Below, piece after piece: positions 1 through 8,189 of a stretch of DNA of 64,000 nucleotides. Origin of the DNA: Candidatus Fredericiella danica (GTDB taxonomy: Bacteria; Chloroflexota; Anaerolineae; Caldilineales; Caldilineaceae). Within the stretch, counting starts at the first letter, position 1. Each line of letters begins with the position of its first letter. The notes under the pieces are model-generated. The model was not told the origin of the DNA, searched no databases, and worked only from the letters and a program-made list of their open reading frames with translations. Both the position numbers and the translations under genes were made by a program. The stretch spans positions 6,500 through 70,499 of the forward strand of contig JADJPH010000038.1 in the NCBI GenBank assembly GCA_016713335.1, read 5' to 3'.

Positions 1-210
1 GACCATCGCCGCAGCCCAGGCGTCCGCAGCCTCAACCACGATCTCGGCGCCGGCGGCCCGATATTCTTCATCAGGGATCGAACTGCCAAGTCCTGCACCG
101 CTTTCTACCGACACGCGGTGACCGCGGCGAACCAGCGCACGCACTGCGCCTGCCGTCAATCCAACTCGACTCTCGTTGTCTTTGATCTCTTTCGGTAGAC
201 CGATGTGCAT
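1..210 (-). CDS. ald: Alanine dehydrogenase, N-terminal part (cut by window edge)
   Basis: The reverse strand reads MHIGLPKEIKDNESRVGLTA and continues for 70 codons without a stop to the window edge. This is the typical start of NAD-dependent alanine dehydrogenase, including the KEIKxxExRVxLTP-like substrate-site segment and the following RRGHRVSVESGAG stretch. The enzyme interconverts L-alanine with pyruvate and ammonia in the cytoplasm. The ATG at 208-210 is preceded by AAGGAG at a normal distance and by a good promoter further up, so the start is firm. Only the first fifth of the expected ~370 residues is present. The related lysine-ketoglutarate reductase/transhydrogenase families share this fold, so the exact substrate rests on the N-terminus alone. 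Confidence 0.85.
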   Translation of the reverse strand, partial: MHIGLPKEIKDNESRVGLTAGAVRALVRRGHRVSVESGAGLGSSIPDEEYRAAGAEIVVEAADAWAAAMV

Positions 211-271
211 GGGATGCTCCTTCTATGACGCTGAAGTCGAAAATCGCTGGGCTCCGTTGCCCGTCGCTCAA

Positions 272-300
272 AGTGTATCAGGACGCGTAACATGCGGCAA
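272..300 (-). promoter_or_regulatory. Candidate sigma70-type promoter for ald
   Basis: On the reverse strand TTGCCG (295-300) and TACACT (272-277) are separated by exactly 17 bases. The predicted transcription start lies about 55 bases before the ald ATG. Confidence 0.5.
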
Positions 301-356
301 GACTTCGCCGCATCACGACACGCCAAAACGACCCGCAAGTTCTACTGCGCCTTGAA

Positions 357-385
357 TTGACAATTGATCAACGACCATTGACAAT
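357..385 (+). promoter_or_regulatory. Candidate promoter for the 2H phosphoesterase gene
   Basis: TTGACA (357-362) and GACAAT (380-385) are 17 bases apart, giving a predicted start about 17 bases before the ATG at 409. A second TTGACA at 378-383 overlaps the -10 box, so the exact promoter is uncertain. Confidence 0.4.
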
Positions 386-408
386 GTGACCACTGCCAAG
401 AGCGATTC

Positions 409-1107
409 ATGTTCCATTCTTCAGCACCAGAACTCGATCAACTCTATCAAGACCTCTGGGTGCGCGCCCAGGCAGCTTTCTCGCGTGGTGAAGCTGAGCT
501 TGATCCACAGTTGCTCGATCGCAGCGCCGATCAGCGGCGAGGGATGACCCTCATAATCCGGCCAACACCAGAATTCCAACAGACTCTGGCGCCATTCATG
601 GCTGAGTTGGCCAACGTGGCGCCAGAACAGCATCTGTACCACCCAGCGGAATTGCATGTCACGGTTCTATCATTGTTCACGGCCACGCCCGATTGGGCGC
701 CACATTTTCGCCGGATGGACGAGTACATTGCGGCTGTAGAGGCTGCGCTGGTGAACGTGCGCCCATTTTCGATCGACTTTACCGGCGTTACGGCTTCGCC
801 CGCAGCGGTCATGATCCAGGGATTCCCTGCTCTTGAACTCGACAAGTTGCGCAATGCACTGCGGGCGTCGCTGCAGACCGCCGGCTTTGGGGATGGCCTT
901 GACCGCCGGTACCGGCTTGTTACAGCCCATATGACCGTGCTGCGGTTCCAGCGTTCGCCACTAAAACTTGAACCGCTTCAAACCCTGTTGGAGCACTACA
1001 GAAGCCACCCATTTTGTGTAGAGCGGGTAGCTACGCTCGACCTGGTGGACAACAACTGGTATATGTCAAGGGATCGCGTCCAACTGTTGAAACGGTACGC
1101 ACTCTAG
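409..1107 (+). CDS. 2H phosphoesterase (2'-5' RNA ligase/LigT-like) protein
   Basis: The 232-residue product carries the two HxT motifs that define the 2H phosphoesterase superfamily: HVTVLS near residue 83 and HMTVLR near residue 174. These histidines and threonines form the active site that opens or forms 2',5'- or cyclic phosphodiester bonds. The family includes LigT/ThpR and cyclic phosphodiesterases; the true substrate of this member cannot be read from sequence. No signal peptide or membrane segment is visible, so it should be cytoplasmic. It is a single gene diverging from ald and followed by sppA 63 bases later. Confidence 0.75.
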   Translation: MFHSSAPELDQLYQDLWVRAQAAFSRGEAELDPQLLDRSADQRRGMTLIIRPTPEFQQTLAPFMAELANVAPEQHLYHPAELHVTVLSLFTATPDWAPHFRRMDEYIAAVEAALVNVRPFSIDFTGVTASPAAVMIQGFPALELDKLRNALRASLQTAGFGDGLDRRYRLVTAHMTVLRFQRSPLKLEPLQTLLEHYRSHPFCVERVATLDLVDNNWYMSRDRVQLLKRYAL

Positions 1108-1170
1108 CACCGGGTACCTAACAACCCTGTACAGTTTGCCTTGCACACGGAATGGGATGAAAATTGCCAA

Positions 1171-3003
1171 ATGACCGTAAACACCCAGCAACCCTCTGAC
1201 CCTGTCCAACCCCAGGCTTCCCCCTGGTGGGTGCGCCTTTTTCTAGCGTTGGATTTCGCATGGCGGCGTTTCGTGTGCGCCCTCTTCAATGCACGCCGCA
1301 CGGTTTTTCGCAGCCGCCTGCCCGATTACGCGGTTTTCACCATCGACACCGCGCTGCTGGAACGCGAGCCGGATACACCGTGGTACTACACATTTTTGCC
1401 GATCTATACACCTCCGCTCAGCCTTGAATATCTCTCGTCTGCGCTCGCACGCGTCGCCGCCGATCCCACACTCCGCGGGGTCGTTTTTCTGTTGAAAGGC
1501 GCTGAGTTGAGCCTGGCGCAAGCACAAAGCCTGGCAATGCTCTTCGACCGCTTCCGCCGCTGGGATGAAGCAGTGCGCAAACCAAACGAAACAGCGAAAC
1601 GCGTTGTCGTCTACCTGGAAGAAGGGCCGGTGGCAACATATGTTGCCGCATCTACGGCAGATCTGATCGTGATGCCGCCGCTGGCCGAATGGTCTGTCAC
1701 CGGTCTGCTGGCTGAACCTACCTTTTTCAAAGATACATTGGCGCGCGTAGGCGTTGCGTTCGACGTCGTACGCGTCGCACCCTGGAAGACCGCAGTGGAT
1801 AGCTTTTCCTTCAGCGACCTGACCGACGAAGCGCGCGACCAGTACAACTGGCTCTTCGACAGCCTCTTTGAAGGCATCGTCGACGCCGTCACGCAGGGAC
1901 GGAAGCTGCCGCCCGACACGGTCCGGTCGCTCATCGACCAGGCGCCCTTGACGGCGGAAAGTGCCGTTGCTGCAGGCTTGATCGACCACGTCGGCTACGA
2001 AGACCAACTTCCCGCGCTGCTCGGCACGGGCGCGGAACCGGCCACGCTGAAAACCTTTGACCGCATCCGCCGGCTCCTCTATCGTCGCGCACGGCATCAT
2101 ACACCGGCCGCAGTCGGCGTCATCAGTCTGCGCGGATCGATCATGACGGGTGATAGCCGGACGTTTCCGGCGCCGCTACCACTGCTGGGCGAAGAAACGA
2201 TCGGCAGCGCAACGGCCCAACAGGCAATCCGCCAGGCACGTGAGGATGAAAGGTTCGCCGCGGTCGTCATTCATGTGGATTCCCCCGGGGGGTCTGCGTT
2301 GGCTTCCGACTTGATCTGGCGTGAAATAGCGCTACTTGACCAAGAAAAGCCGGTTGTGGTTTATATGGGCGACGTCGCCGCCAGCGGTGGCTACTATGTC
2401 GCGGCGCCGGGCCGCAAGATCATCGCCCAACCGGCAACCATCACCGGCAGCATTGGCGTGATTGTCGCAAAGCCGATTGCGACCGCTGCGCTCGAAAAGC
2501 TGGAAGTTGGCCACGCCACCATTCAACGCGGCGCCAACGCCACCCTCTTCAGCAGCCTGCACCCTTGGGAAGGAACGCAGCGCCAGACGGTCGAAAGCAG
2601 TATGGACGCCATCTACGCCGCCTTCAAACAACGCGTTGCAGACGGGCGCAATCTGCCGCTCGAAACCCTCGACGACCTGGCCGGTGGGCGTGTATGGACG
2701 GTCCAACAAGCGTTAAACTACGGTTTGGTCGACCATCTGGGTGACTTCCATCTAGCCGTCGAACTGGCCTGCCAGGAAGCCGGGCTGCCAACCGACGGGA
2801 GCGTAGGGACGGTCAACCTATCTGCGGAGGGCAAGACGATCCTCGCGACGCCCGTCCAGGTCGTTGCGGCACTATTGGGCAAACGCAATCTTGCCACGAC
2901 CCGGCAATGGAGTGCGCTGCTGTCATTCAATGAGGTTGCCGGTCGTCTGCGCCGTGAGCATAGTTGGCTCATTGCCGATGGCCTGCCGTCGCTGCGCAAC
3001 TGA
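1171..3003 (+). CDS. sppA: Signal peptide peptidase SppA, long (67 kDa-type) form
   Basis: This serine protease of family S49 degrades cleaved signal peptides at the cytoplasmic membrane. With the ATG at 1171 the product has 610 residues and two tandem S49 domains. The catalytic lysine is seen at residue 206 in WKTAVDSF, in the N-terminal domain, and the nucleophile is Ser405 in AASGGYY, in the C-terminal domain; this spacing matches the Escherichia coli enzyme closely. A hydrophobic stretch near the N-terminus could be the membrane anchor. A TTG 30 bases upstream is a possible alternative start, but GGGATGA upstream of 1171 supports the shorter form. Confidence 0.92.
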   Translation: MTVNTQQPSDPVQPQASPWWVRLFLALDFAWRRFVCALFNARRTVFRSRLPDYAVFTIDTALLEREPDTPWYYTFLPIYTPPLSLEYLSSALARVAADPTLRGVVFLLKGAELSLAQAQSLAMLFDRFRRWDEAVRKPNETAKRVVVYLEEGPVATYVAASTADLIVMPPLAEWSVTGLLAEPTFFKDTLARVGVAFDVVRVAPWKTAVDSFSFSDLTDEARDQYNWLFDSLFEGIVDAVTQGRKLPPDTVRSLIDQAPLTAESAVAAGLIDHVGYEDQLPALLGTGAEPATLKTFDRIRRLLYRRARHHTPAAVGVISLRGSIMTGDSRTFPAPLPLLGEETIGSATAQQAIRQAREDERFAAVVIHVDSPGGSALASDLIWREIALLDQEKPVVVYMGDVAASGGYYVAAPGRKIIAQPATITGSIGVIVAKPIATAALEKLEVGHATIQRGANATLFSSLHPWEGTQRQTVESSMDAIYAAFKQRVADGRNLPLETLDDLAGGRVWTVQQALNYGLVDHLGDFHLAVELACQEAGLPTDGSVGTVNLSAEGKTILATPVQVVAALLGKRNLATTRQWSALLSFNEVAGRLRREHSWLIADGLPSLRN

Positions 3004-3075
3004 CCTTACAGCTGGATTCCATCGATCAATGCCGGCTGTTCGCCAATGATCGATGATTCATCCCATCGTCACGAC

Positions 3076-3097
3076 TTATTATCCGTTTATTATCCGT
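3076..3097 (+). repeat. Perfect 11-bp tandem duplication upstream of the desulfurase-like gene
   Basis: TTATTATCCGT occurs twice back to back (3076-3086 and 3087-3097), ending 21 bases before the ATG at 3119. A direct repeat of one helical turn could be a regulator site, or a replication slippage product. Confidence 0.5.
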
Positions 3098-3118
3098 TTC
3101 AACCAGACAGGTGCTCAA

Positions 3119-4360
3119 ATGCTCGACGTCCAATCGATTCGCAAGCAGTTTCCCGCCTTACAGGAAACGTATAACGGCCGGTCCGCCGTATTCTTCGACA
3201 ATCCAGGCGGCACGCAAGTGCATGAAAGCGTGATCGCCGCCATGACCGACTACTTGACACGCCGCAATGCCAATACGCACGGCACGTTTGAGACCAGTCG
3301 TCGCTCAGATGCAGTCATCGATCACGCGCGTCAGGCAGCGGCGGATCTGCTGGGCGCCGAGCCCGATGAAATTGTCTTTGGCAATAATATGACGAGCCTG
3401 ACCTTTGCGTTCAGCCATGCGCTCGCACAAGAGTTTGGCCCAGATGATGAAATTGTGGTCACCCGGCTTGACCACGATGCCAATATCTCGCCGTGGCTGA
3501 TGCTCGCTGAAGACACTGGCGCCCAGATCCGCTGGGCCGATGTTGACATCGAAACCTGCCAACTTGACATGGATCACATGAAATCGCTCATTGGTCCCAA
3601 GACGCGCCTGGTGGCGGTTGGGTACGCCAGCAATGCCGTCGGCACGATCAACGATGTCAATACGGTCGTTGGATGGGCCAGGGCAGCCGGCGCCTATGCC
3701 TTCGTCGACGCAGTGCAATATGCACCACACGGCTGGATCGATGTAAAAGCGCTAGATTGTGATTTCCTGGCCTGTAGCGCCTATAAGTTCTTTGGCCCCC
3801 ATGTCGGCATCTTATATGGGAAGCGCACACACATGGAGCGCCTCCGCGCCTACCGGGTCCGGCCGGCCGGTGCGGAGTTGCCGGGAAAGTGGGAGACTGG
3901 CACCAAAAACCACGAGGGGCTGGCGGGTGCAGCAGCCGCTATCGACTACCTCGCCGGTCTGGGCGTCACCTATGGCGGCGCCGCCGCCAACGCCAGCCGG
4001 CGCGACAAACTCCGCGCAGCATGGCCGGAAGTCACAGCCTACGAAATGCTGCTGATGGATCGGCTCATTTCGGGACTCAAGGCGATTCCAAACATACGCA
4101 TCTATGGCATCACCAATCGCCAGGACTGGAGCAAGCGCGTGGCGACGGTGTCGATCCGGAAAGAGGGAAAGACACCCGAAGAACTCGCCACCAAACTCGC
4201 GGAGCAGAACATCTTTGTCTGGAATGGAAACTTCTATGCGCTCGCAATCTCGGAGCGGCTTGGGGTTGAGCCAAGCGGAGGGCTTGTGCGTCTCGGCCTG
4301 GCACACTACAACACGATCGATGAAGTCGACCGCTGTCTCGCTGTCATCGATCGGGCTTAG
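3119..4360 (+). CDS. Cysteine desulfurase-like aminotransferase class V protein
   Basis: The 413-residue product is a PLP-dependent class V enzyme close to the TIGR01976 group of cysteine desulfurase-like proteins. The PLP-binding lysine is Lys223 in ACSAYKFFGPH. The start FDNPGGTQVHESVIAAM and the middle DHDANISPW, where desulfurases have an HxxN segment, fit the family. It may move sulfur or act as an aminotransferase or lyase; true IscS/SufS proteins carry an active-site cysteine loop that I do not see clearly here. The reading frame extends 22 codons further upstream, but the ATG at 3119 has a better ribosome site and matches the family's start. Confidence 0.82.
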   Translation: MLDVQSIRKQFPALQETYNGRSAVFFDNPGGTQVHESVIAAMTDYLTRRNANTHGTFETSRRSDAVIDHARQAAADLLGAEPDEIVFGNNMTSLTFAFSHALAQEFGPDDEIVVTRLDHDANISPWLMLAEDTGAQIRWADVDIETCQLDMDHMKSLIGPKTRLVAVGYASNAVGTINDVNTVVGWARAAGAYAFVDAVQYAPHGWIDVKALDCDFLACSAYKFFGPHVGILYGKRTHMERLRAYRVRPAGAELPGKWETGTKNHEGLAGAAAAIDYLAGLGVTYGGAAANASRRDKLRAAWPEVTAYEMLLMDRLISGLKAIPNIRIYGITNRQDWSKRVATVSIRKEGKTPEELATKLAEQNIFVWNGNFYALAISERLGVEPSGGLVRLGLAHYNTIDEVDRCLAVIDRA

Positions 4361-4411
4361 CGCTAGTTCGCCTCAGCGTCCAAATGAATCGGGCGCTGAG
4401 GCTGTGCTTTC

Positions 4412-4915
4412 TTACCCGCGCGGAAGTTCGAAGATTTCGACTGTATGGCGCTCGGTATCGTACAGCGCCCATGCTGGCGTCGACCACAACCCGAGAATCT
4501 CGCCAGGATTCAACAACCACGTATGGCCCACCTGTTCCAGGTGGCGCGTGTGATCATGTCCATAGCAGACAAGATCCAGTTTCCCGGATTGAGCAATCCG
4601 CAAGGCCGGCTCAGGGTAGTGGATCATGGCGACACGGGCGCCCGCCACCTCGATCTCACCGTAGATGCCGTGCAGCGTGATTTGTGGGAATTTGTTTGCC
4701 ATCACCTGAAAGAGACGGCCGTCGGCGTCGTTGTTGCCGAAGACAATATGAACAGGTCCCTGAAAGCGCTCTCCCAATAGCTTGACCATGAACGGTGCGC
4801 ACAGATCACCGGTGTGGAGCAATACATCCGTCTGCGCAGCCTTTGCCCCATCCACCGCCCTACCCAACGTTTCCAATTGATCGTGACTGTCCGTCACCAC
4901 TGCAATCTTCGCCAT
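4412..4915 (-). CDS. Metallophosphoesterase of the YfcE/MJ0936 type
   Basis: The 167-residue protein shows the metal-binding motifs of small calcineurin-like phosphodiesterases in order: DSH (residue 9), HTGD (34), GNND (60), an HY pair (about 98) and GHDH (118). Members bind two metal ions and hydrolyse phosphodiesters; natural substrates are mostly unknown. It lies alone on the minus strand, convergent with the desulfurase-like gene and divergent from the LysM lipoprotein with only 57 bases between start codons, so the two genes share a promoter region. Confidence 0.85.
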   Translation of the reverse strand: MAKIAVVTDSHDQLETLGRAVDGAKAAQTDVLLHTGDLCAPFMVKLLGERFQGPVHIVFGNNDADGRLFQVMANKFPQITLHGIYGEIEVAGARVAMIHYPEPALRIAQSGKLDLVCYGHDHTRHLEQVGHTWLLNPGEILGLWSTPAWALYDTERHTVEIFELPRG

Positions 4916-4954
4916 AAACTGTCTAGCTTCCCTTCCTGATCCTTCCGGTCCCTA

Positions 4955-4963
4955 TGCTATACT
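4955..4963 (+). promoter_or_regulatory. Extended -10 promoter for the LysM lipoprotein
   Basis: TG-C-TATACT forms an extended -10 box. It predicts transcription starting at about 4970, so an ATG at 4973 would be almost leaderless; the ATG at 4988 is the alternative. No clear -35 box is seen. Confidence 0.45.
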
Positions 4964-4972
4964 CCAGTCTAT

Positions 4973-6054
4973 ATGTTTTGGCGGTGGATGCAAACATCAC
5001 ATGCACGTGCACGGCAACCATACGGCGCAAGTGCGGTTGACCGTAAGAGTTGTTCGCCCGCCCTGGTTGCGGGCGTTGGCGTCGCGCTCCTCACGGTTGC
5101 CTTCGTGGTCAGCGCCTGTGGCCGCGTGATCACGGTTGCCCCCACCCCGACCCCGGCGCCGACGCCCACTCTGGAAGTTGCACTCGTCCTGGCGACGCTG
5201 CCGCCGACCGCGACACCCGCACCGTATACGCCAGAGCCGACGCCCACGCCGACGGTGACGCCCACGCCGGTCGTCCATGCCATCGCCTCCGGCGAAACCC
5301 TGCTCGATATTGCCAACCTGTATGATGTCAGTGTGGCCGCGCTCCAGGACGCCAACGGCATTTTGGATCCGCGCTTCCTTCAAATTGGGCAGGAACTGAT
5401 CATCCCCAGACCTGAAGAAGCAGAAGCAGCTGCCGATACCACCGCAACGCCAACGCCAACCCCCATTCCCATCGAAATTCAAAATGTCCATTTTGGCGAA
5501 ACGACAATCGGTGGCTTGTCGGTGCTAGGGAGGTGCTAAACACCAGTGGCATGCCCCTCGAACAGGTGCGCGTTGGCGTCACGCTGATCGACGACGCCGG
5601 TCAGGAAGTTGGCAGAGCAGATGGCCTGGTAGCTGCCGATTTGGTTGAGATCGGGGAACGCGCGCCTTTCGCGATCCTATTTGGCGAAACGCCGGCCAGG
5701 TTTGCCCGCTATCAGGTCTTTCCGATGCGCGCCATCCCAGCCTACGTCGGCAGCTACTACCGCGACCTTGAAGGGACCGATATCAAGACGGACGGTGAGC
5801 GCTACGCATCGTACACGGTCACGGGCCGCGTGAAGAACATCGGGCCAGAAGAAGCAGTCGAGGTGCAGGTGATTCTGTCAGCTTATGATCCATTGGGACG
5901 CGTCATTGCTACCAGAATTATCGAACCCGATTATAATGTAATCCCACGCGGCGGGGAGACGACTTTCACTGCTGTGCTGGCGCCCACGGGCGGTCCCGTG
6001 GAAAAAGTTGTGGCGATCGCCCAGGGCCGGCGTCTATCCGCCGGCCAACCGTAA
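4973..6054 (+). CDS. LysM + FxLYD-domain lipoprotein (frameshifted)
   Basis: The first reading frame (to 5539) encodes a hydrophobic segment ending in VVSAC, a lipobox at about residue 49, then long Pro/Thr-rich linkers and one LysM domain (about residues 100-143). The second frame (from about 5530 to 6054) continues with NTSGMPLEQVRVGVTL, typical of an FxLYD domain. The two parts join sensibly as VLG-EVLNTSG if one G is missing from the GGG at 5528-5530, so I treat this as one gene. The product should be an outer-surface lipoprotein binding cell-wall glycan. It precedes the sortase gene by 27 bases. The break may be real or a sequence error. Confidence 0.75.
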
Positions 6055-6081
6055 CTCTAACCGTGCAGGACTTTGAGCACC

Positions 6082-6909
6082 ATGCGATACCTTGTATTGA
6101 TCCTTATTGCAGTATTGACATTTTCTATTTCTGGCTGTAGCGATCGTGCCGCGGCTCAGGATGGCGCCAATGGCGTGACAAGTCAGGTTGCCGCGGTCCC
6201 CATTGCGGAAGAACCCATCGCGGCAGTCGGTGGTGCGTTGCCCGCGGCGCCCGTACAGGGCGCAACGCTGCACAAACAGGCAGATGGTCGCACCCTTCCC
6301 AATCGCCTGCTGATCCCGTCAATTGGCGTTGATACGCCGGTGGTGGAACTCGGCTGGAGCACCAAGAAGAACGCCGCAGGCGCAGTCTTCAGCGAGTGGG
6401 ATGTTGCCGAATATGCTGCCGGCTGGCACAAAAACAGCAGCATACCGGGAGAAAACGGCAACGTCGTCATGAGCGGACACAACAACATTCTCGGCTCGGT
6501 CTTCCGCGAACTGGATCAGCTCAAGCGCGGCGATCAAATCTCAGTCGTCGCGGGCGATGCGGAGTTTGCATACGCGGTGGAAGAAGTGCTGATTGTGCCG
6601 GAGAAGTACGCGTCGCAGAAACAACGCCGTGATAATGCCCGCTACATCGAGTCAACTGACGATACCCGGCTTACGCTGGTGAGTTGCTGGCCACGCGACG
6701 ACAACACCCATCGCATTGTCGTGATTGCGCGCCTCAGAAGCCAACGAGTGACACCCGCCGCAGCGACCCAAGGATCATCCACCCATCAAGAAACACAACC
6801 CTTCTTGATGGGTGCACCCCCAAAATCACTCCTCTGTGCGCTCCGGGAAAAAGAATATCGTCATCAGCAGCGCGTCTTCGTGATTGTCGTTGTAATAACC
6901 CTTGCGTAA
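6082..6909 (+). CDS. Sortase family protein with an N-terminal lipobox
   Basis: This 275-residue protein has the sortase fold with the catalytic triad His133 (SGHNN), Cys202 (LVSCWP) and Arg211 (THRIVV). Sortases cut cell-wall sorting signals and transfer surface proteins by transpeptidation. The N-terminus is a signal segment ending in SISGCS, a lipobox, so it may be lipid-anchored instead of held by the usual transmembrane helix. The sortase domain ends near residue 219; about 55 further residues read through a strong hairpin (6781-6813) and overlap rimI on the other strand, so the true end may be earlier. ATG 6082 was preferred over the upstream TTG 6073 because GCAGGA is too close to the latter. 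Confidence 0.82.
   Translation: MRYLVLILIAVLTFSISGCSDRAAAQDGANGVTSQVAAVPIAEEPIAAVGGALPAAPVQGATLHKQADGRTLPNRLLIPSIGVDTPVVELGWSTKKNAAGAVFSEWDVAEYAAGWHKNSSIPGENGNVVMSGHNNILGSVFRELDQLKRGDQISVVAGDAEFAYAVEEVLIVPEKYASQKQRRDNARYIESTDDTRLTLVSCWPRDDNTHRIVVIARLRSQRVTPAAATQGSSTHQETQPFLMGAPPKSLLCALREKEYRHQQRVFVIVVVITLA
6781..6813. terminator. Bidirectional hairpin between sortase and rimI
   Basis: A perfect 12-bp stem, ACCCATCAAGAA (6781-6792) with TTCTTGATGGGT (6802-6813), encloses a 9-base loop. It lies between two convergent genes but inside the sortase reading frame. There is no long T tract. Confidence 0.6.
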
Positions 6910-7311
6910 CCCCACTTCGACAAAGCCCAACTTCGCATACAAGCGCTGCGCCGCAACATTGCTGACGCGCACCTCTAGGGTGACCATTGTCCCCCTTGCT
7001 TCGCGCACCTTTTCGATGATGCCAATCATGAGTTGTTCTGCCAGCCCCTGGCGTCGAAAGTCAGGGTGGGTTGCAACCGTCACCACATGCGCTTCTTCAC
7101 CCATCAACCAGTAACCACCATACGCCAAAATCGGTGGCACGGAGGCGTCCGGCACACTGGGCCGCAACACCCAGTAGTGGCTGTAGGTGTTGTGCATTAG
7201 TTCATTTCGGTAGGTTTCAATTGTCCACGGCGCAGGAAAACAGCGCGTTTCCAATTCACCAATATACGGGATATCGGCCAAAGTAAGCGGCGAGAAGATG
7301 ACTGAAGACAT
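6826..7311 (-). CDS. rimI: Ribosomal protein S18 alanine N-acetyltransferase (GNAT)
   Basis: The 161-residue product is a GNAT acetyltransferase. The acetyl-CoA loop HPDFRRQGLAEQLM is near residue 85, followed by LEVRVSNVAAQRLYAKLGF, the RimI-type signature. RimI acetylates the N-terminal alanine of ribosomal protein S18. It lies 48 bases downstream of tsaB on the same strand, a very common pairing in bacteria, which supports the assignment. No strong ribosome site is seen before the ATG at 7311. Confidence 0.86.
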   Translation of the reverse strand: MSSVIFSPLTLADIPYIGELETRCFPAPWTIETYRNELMHNTYSHYWVLRPSVPDASVPPILAYGGYWLMGEEAHVVTVATHPDFRRQGLAEQLMIGIIEKVREARGTMVTLEVRVSNVAAQRLYAKLGFVEVGLRKGYYNDNHEDALLMTIFFFPERTEE

Positions 7312-7359
7312 AGCGTATCGATCGTTCGTTTGATGTGATTTGCAGAGCGAAAATTTTAA

Positions 7360-8061
7360 TCAAGGCGCATGTAAATAGATTGGCTGCAGTGAGGACGCTT
7401 CGTCACACATCCCTACCGCAAAAAAACGCTCCGCTAATGCGGCCAGGTACCCGGCCCGGCGCAGATCCCCCGCCCCGGTCACAAGTGAAACATGAGCGGC
7501 ATGTGCCATCTCGGCCTGCAACGGTGGATCGACTTCGCCCACCAACCAGACGCGGCCAGGCGCCGCTTCCAGTGCGGCAACGAATTCCTTCAGGCTGCCC
7601 GCGGTGTGGTCGGCTGCTGCAGGTCGATAAAGTTCGAGCGCGGCCGGTGGAAACCAGGTCCAATTGTAGCGACCGCGTCCGGCCTGGATGCAAGCGCATA
7701 CAATCGTGCCGCCGGGCGTGGCTGCCGCCGCCGCCAACCACGGCGCGGCGCTGACACGGAGGGTCGGCATCCCAAGCACTTGCACGTCCGGCAATGCCAG
7801 ACTCATGCCCTTGACAACGCTGATGGCAATTCGAACCCCGGTGAAACTCCCCGGGCCGGTTGTCACGGCAAGATGCGTCACGTCACCTGGGGTCAATGCA
7901 AGCAACTGCAGGAGCCGGTCGGTCTGCACCAAGAGTTCTTGGGTGTGACGCCGCCGCGCTGCCCAGGTCAATTCACCCAACAATTGATCCGTTGCCAGGC
8001 TATACGCAGCAACCGAGGCGGTCGTCGTTGCTGTGTCAAACGCAAGTATCGTCCCCTGCAA
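7360..8061 (-). CDS. tsaB: tRNA threonylcarbamoyladenosine biosynthesis protein TsaB
   Basis: The 233-residue protein begins with ILAFDTATTTASVA and has HTQELL and TTGPGSFTGVRI, the hallmarks of TsaB. TsaB is the inactive partner of TsaD and is needed to make t6A37 on ANN-decoding tRNAs in the cytoplasm. The start codon is TTG at 8059-8061, preceded by AAGGTGA; an ATG nearby is out of frame. It is co-transcribed with rimI from an extended -10 promoter just upstream. Confidence 0.9.
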   Translation of the reverse strand: MQGTILAFDTATTTASVAAYSLATDQLLGELTWAARRRHTQELLVQTDRLLQLLALTPGDVTHLAVTTGPGSFTGVRIAISVVKGMSLALPDVQVLGMPTLRVSAAPWLAAAAATPGGTIVCACIQAGRGRYNWTWFPPAALELYRPAAADHTAGSLKEFVAALEAAPGRVWLVGEVDPPLQAEMAHAAHVSLVTGAGDLRRAGYLAALAERFFAVGMCDEASSLQPIYLHAP

Positions 8062-8108
8062 ACCATCACCTTGCTTTCTTGCCCTTGCAGCCGCGCTATA
8101 CGCCGCCG

Positions 8109-8117
8109 ATTATACCA
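8109..8117 (-). promoter_or_regulatory. Extended -10 promoter for tsaB-rimI
   Basis: On the reverse strand TGG directly precedes TATAAT (8109-8114), a perfect extended -10 element about 48 bases before the tsaB start. No good -35 box is present. Confidence 0.55.
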
Positions 8118-8189
8118 GACCTCTGCCGCTTCTGTGCTACACTTGCGCACATTATCCGTCTTCCCGTACGCCATACCGAAGGAAATGCT

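Noticed and set aside
5533..6054. Independent FxLYD gene starting at GTG 5533
   Set aside because: It has no signal peptide of its own and joins smoothly with the upstream lipoprotein frame after adding one G.
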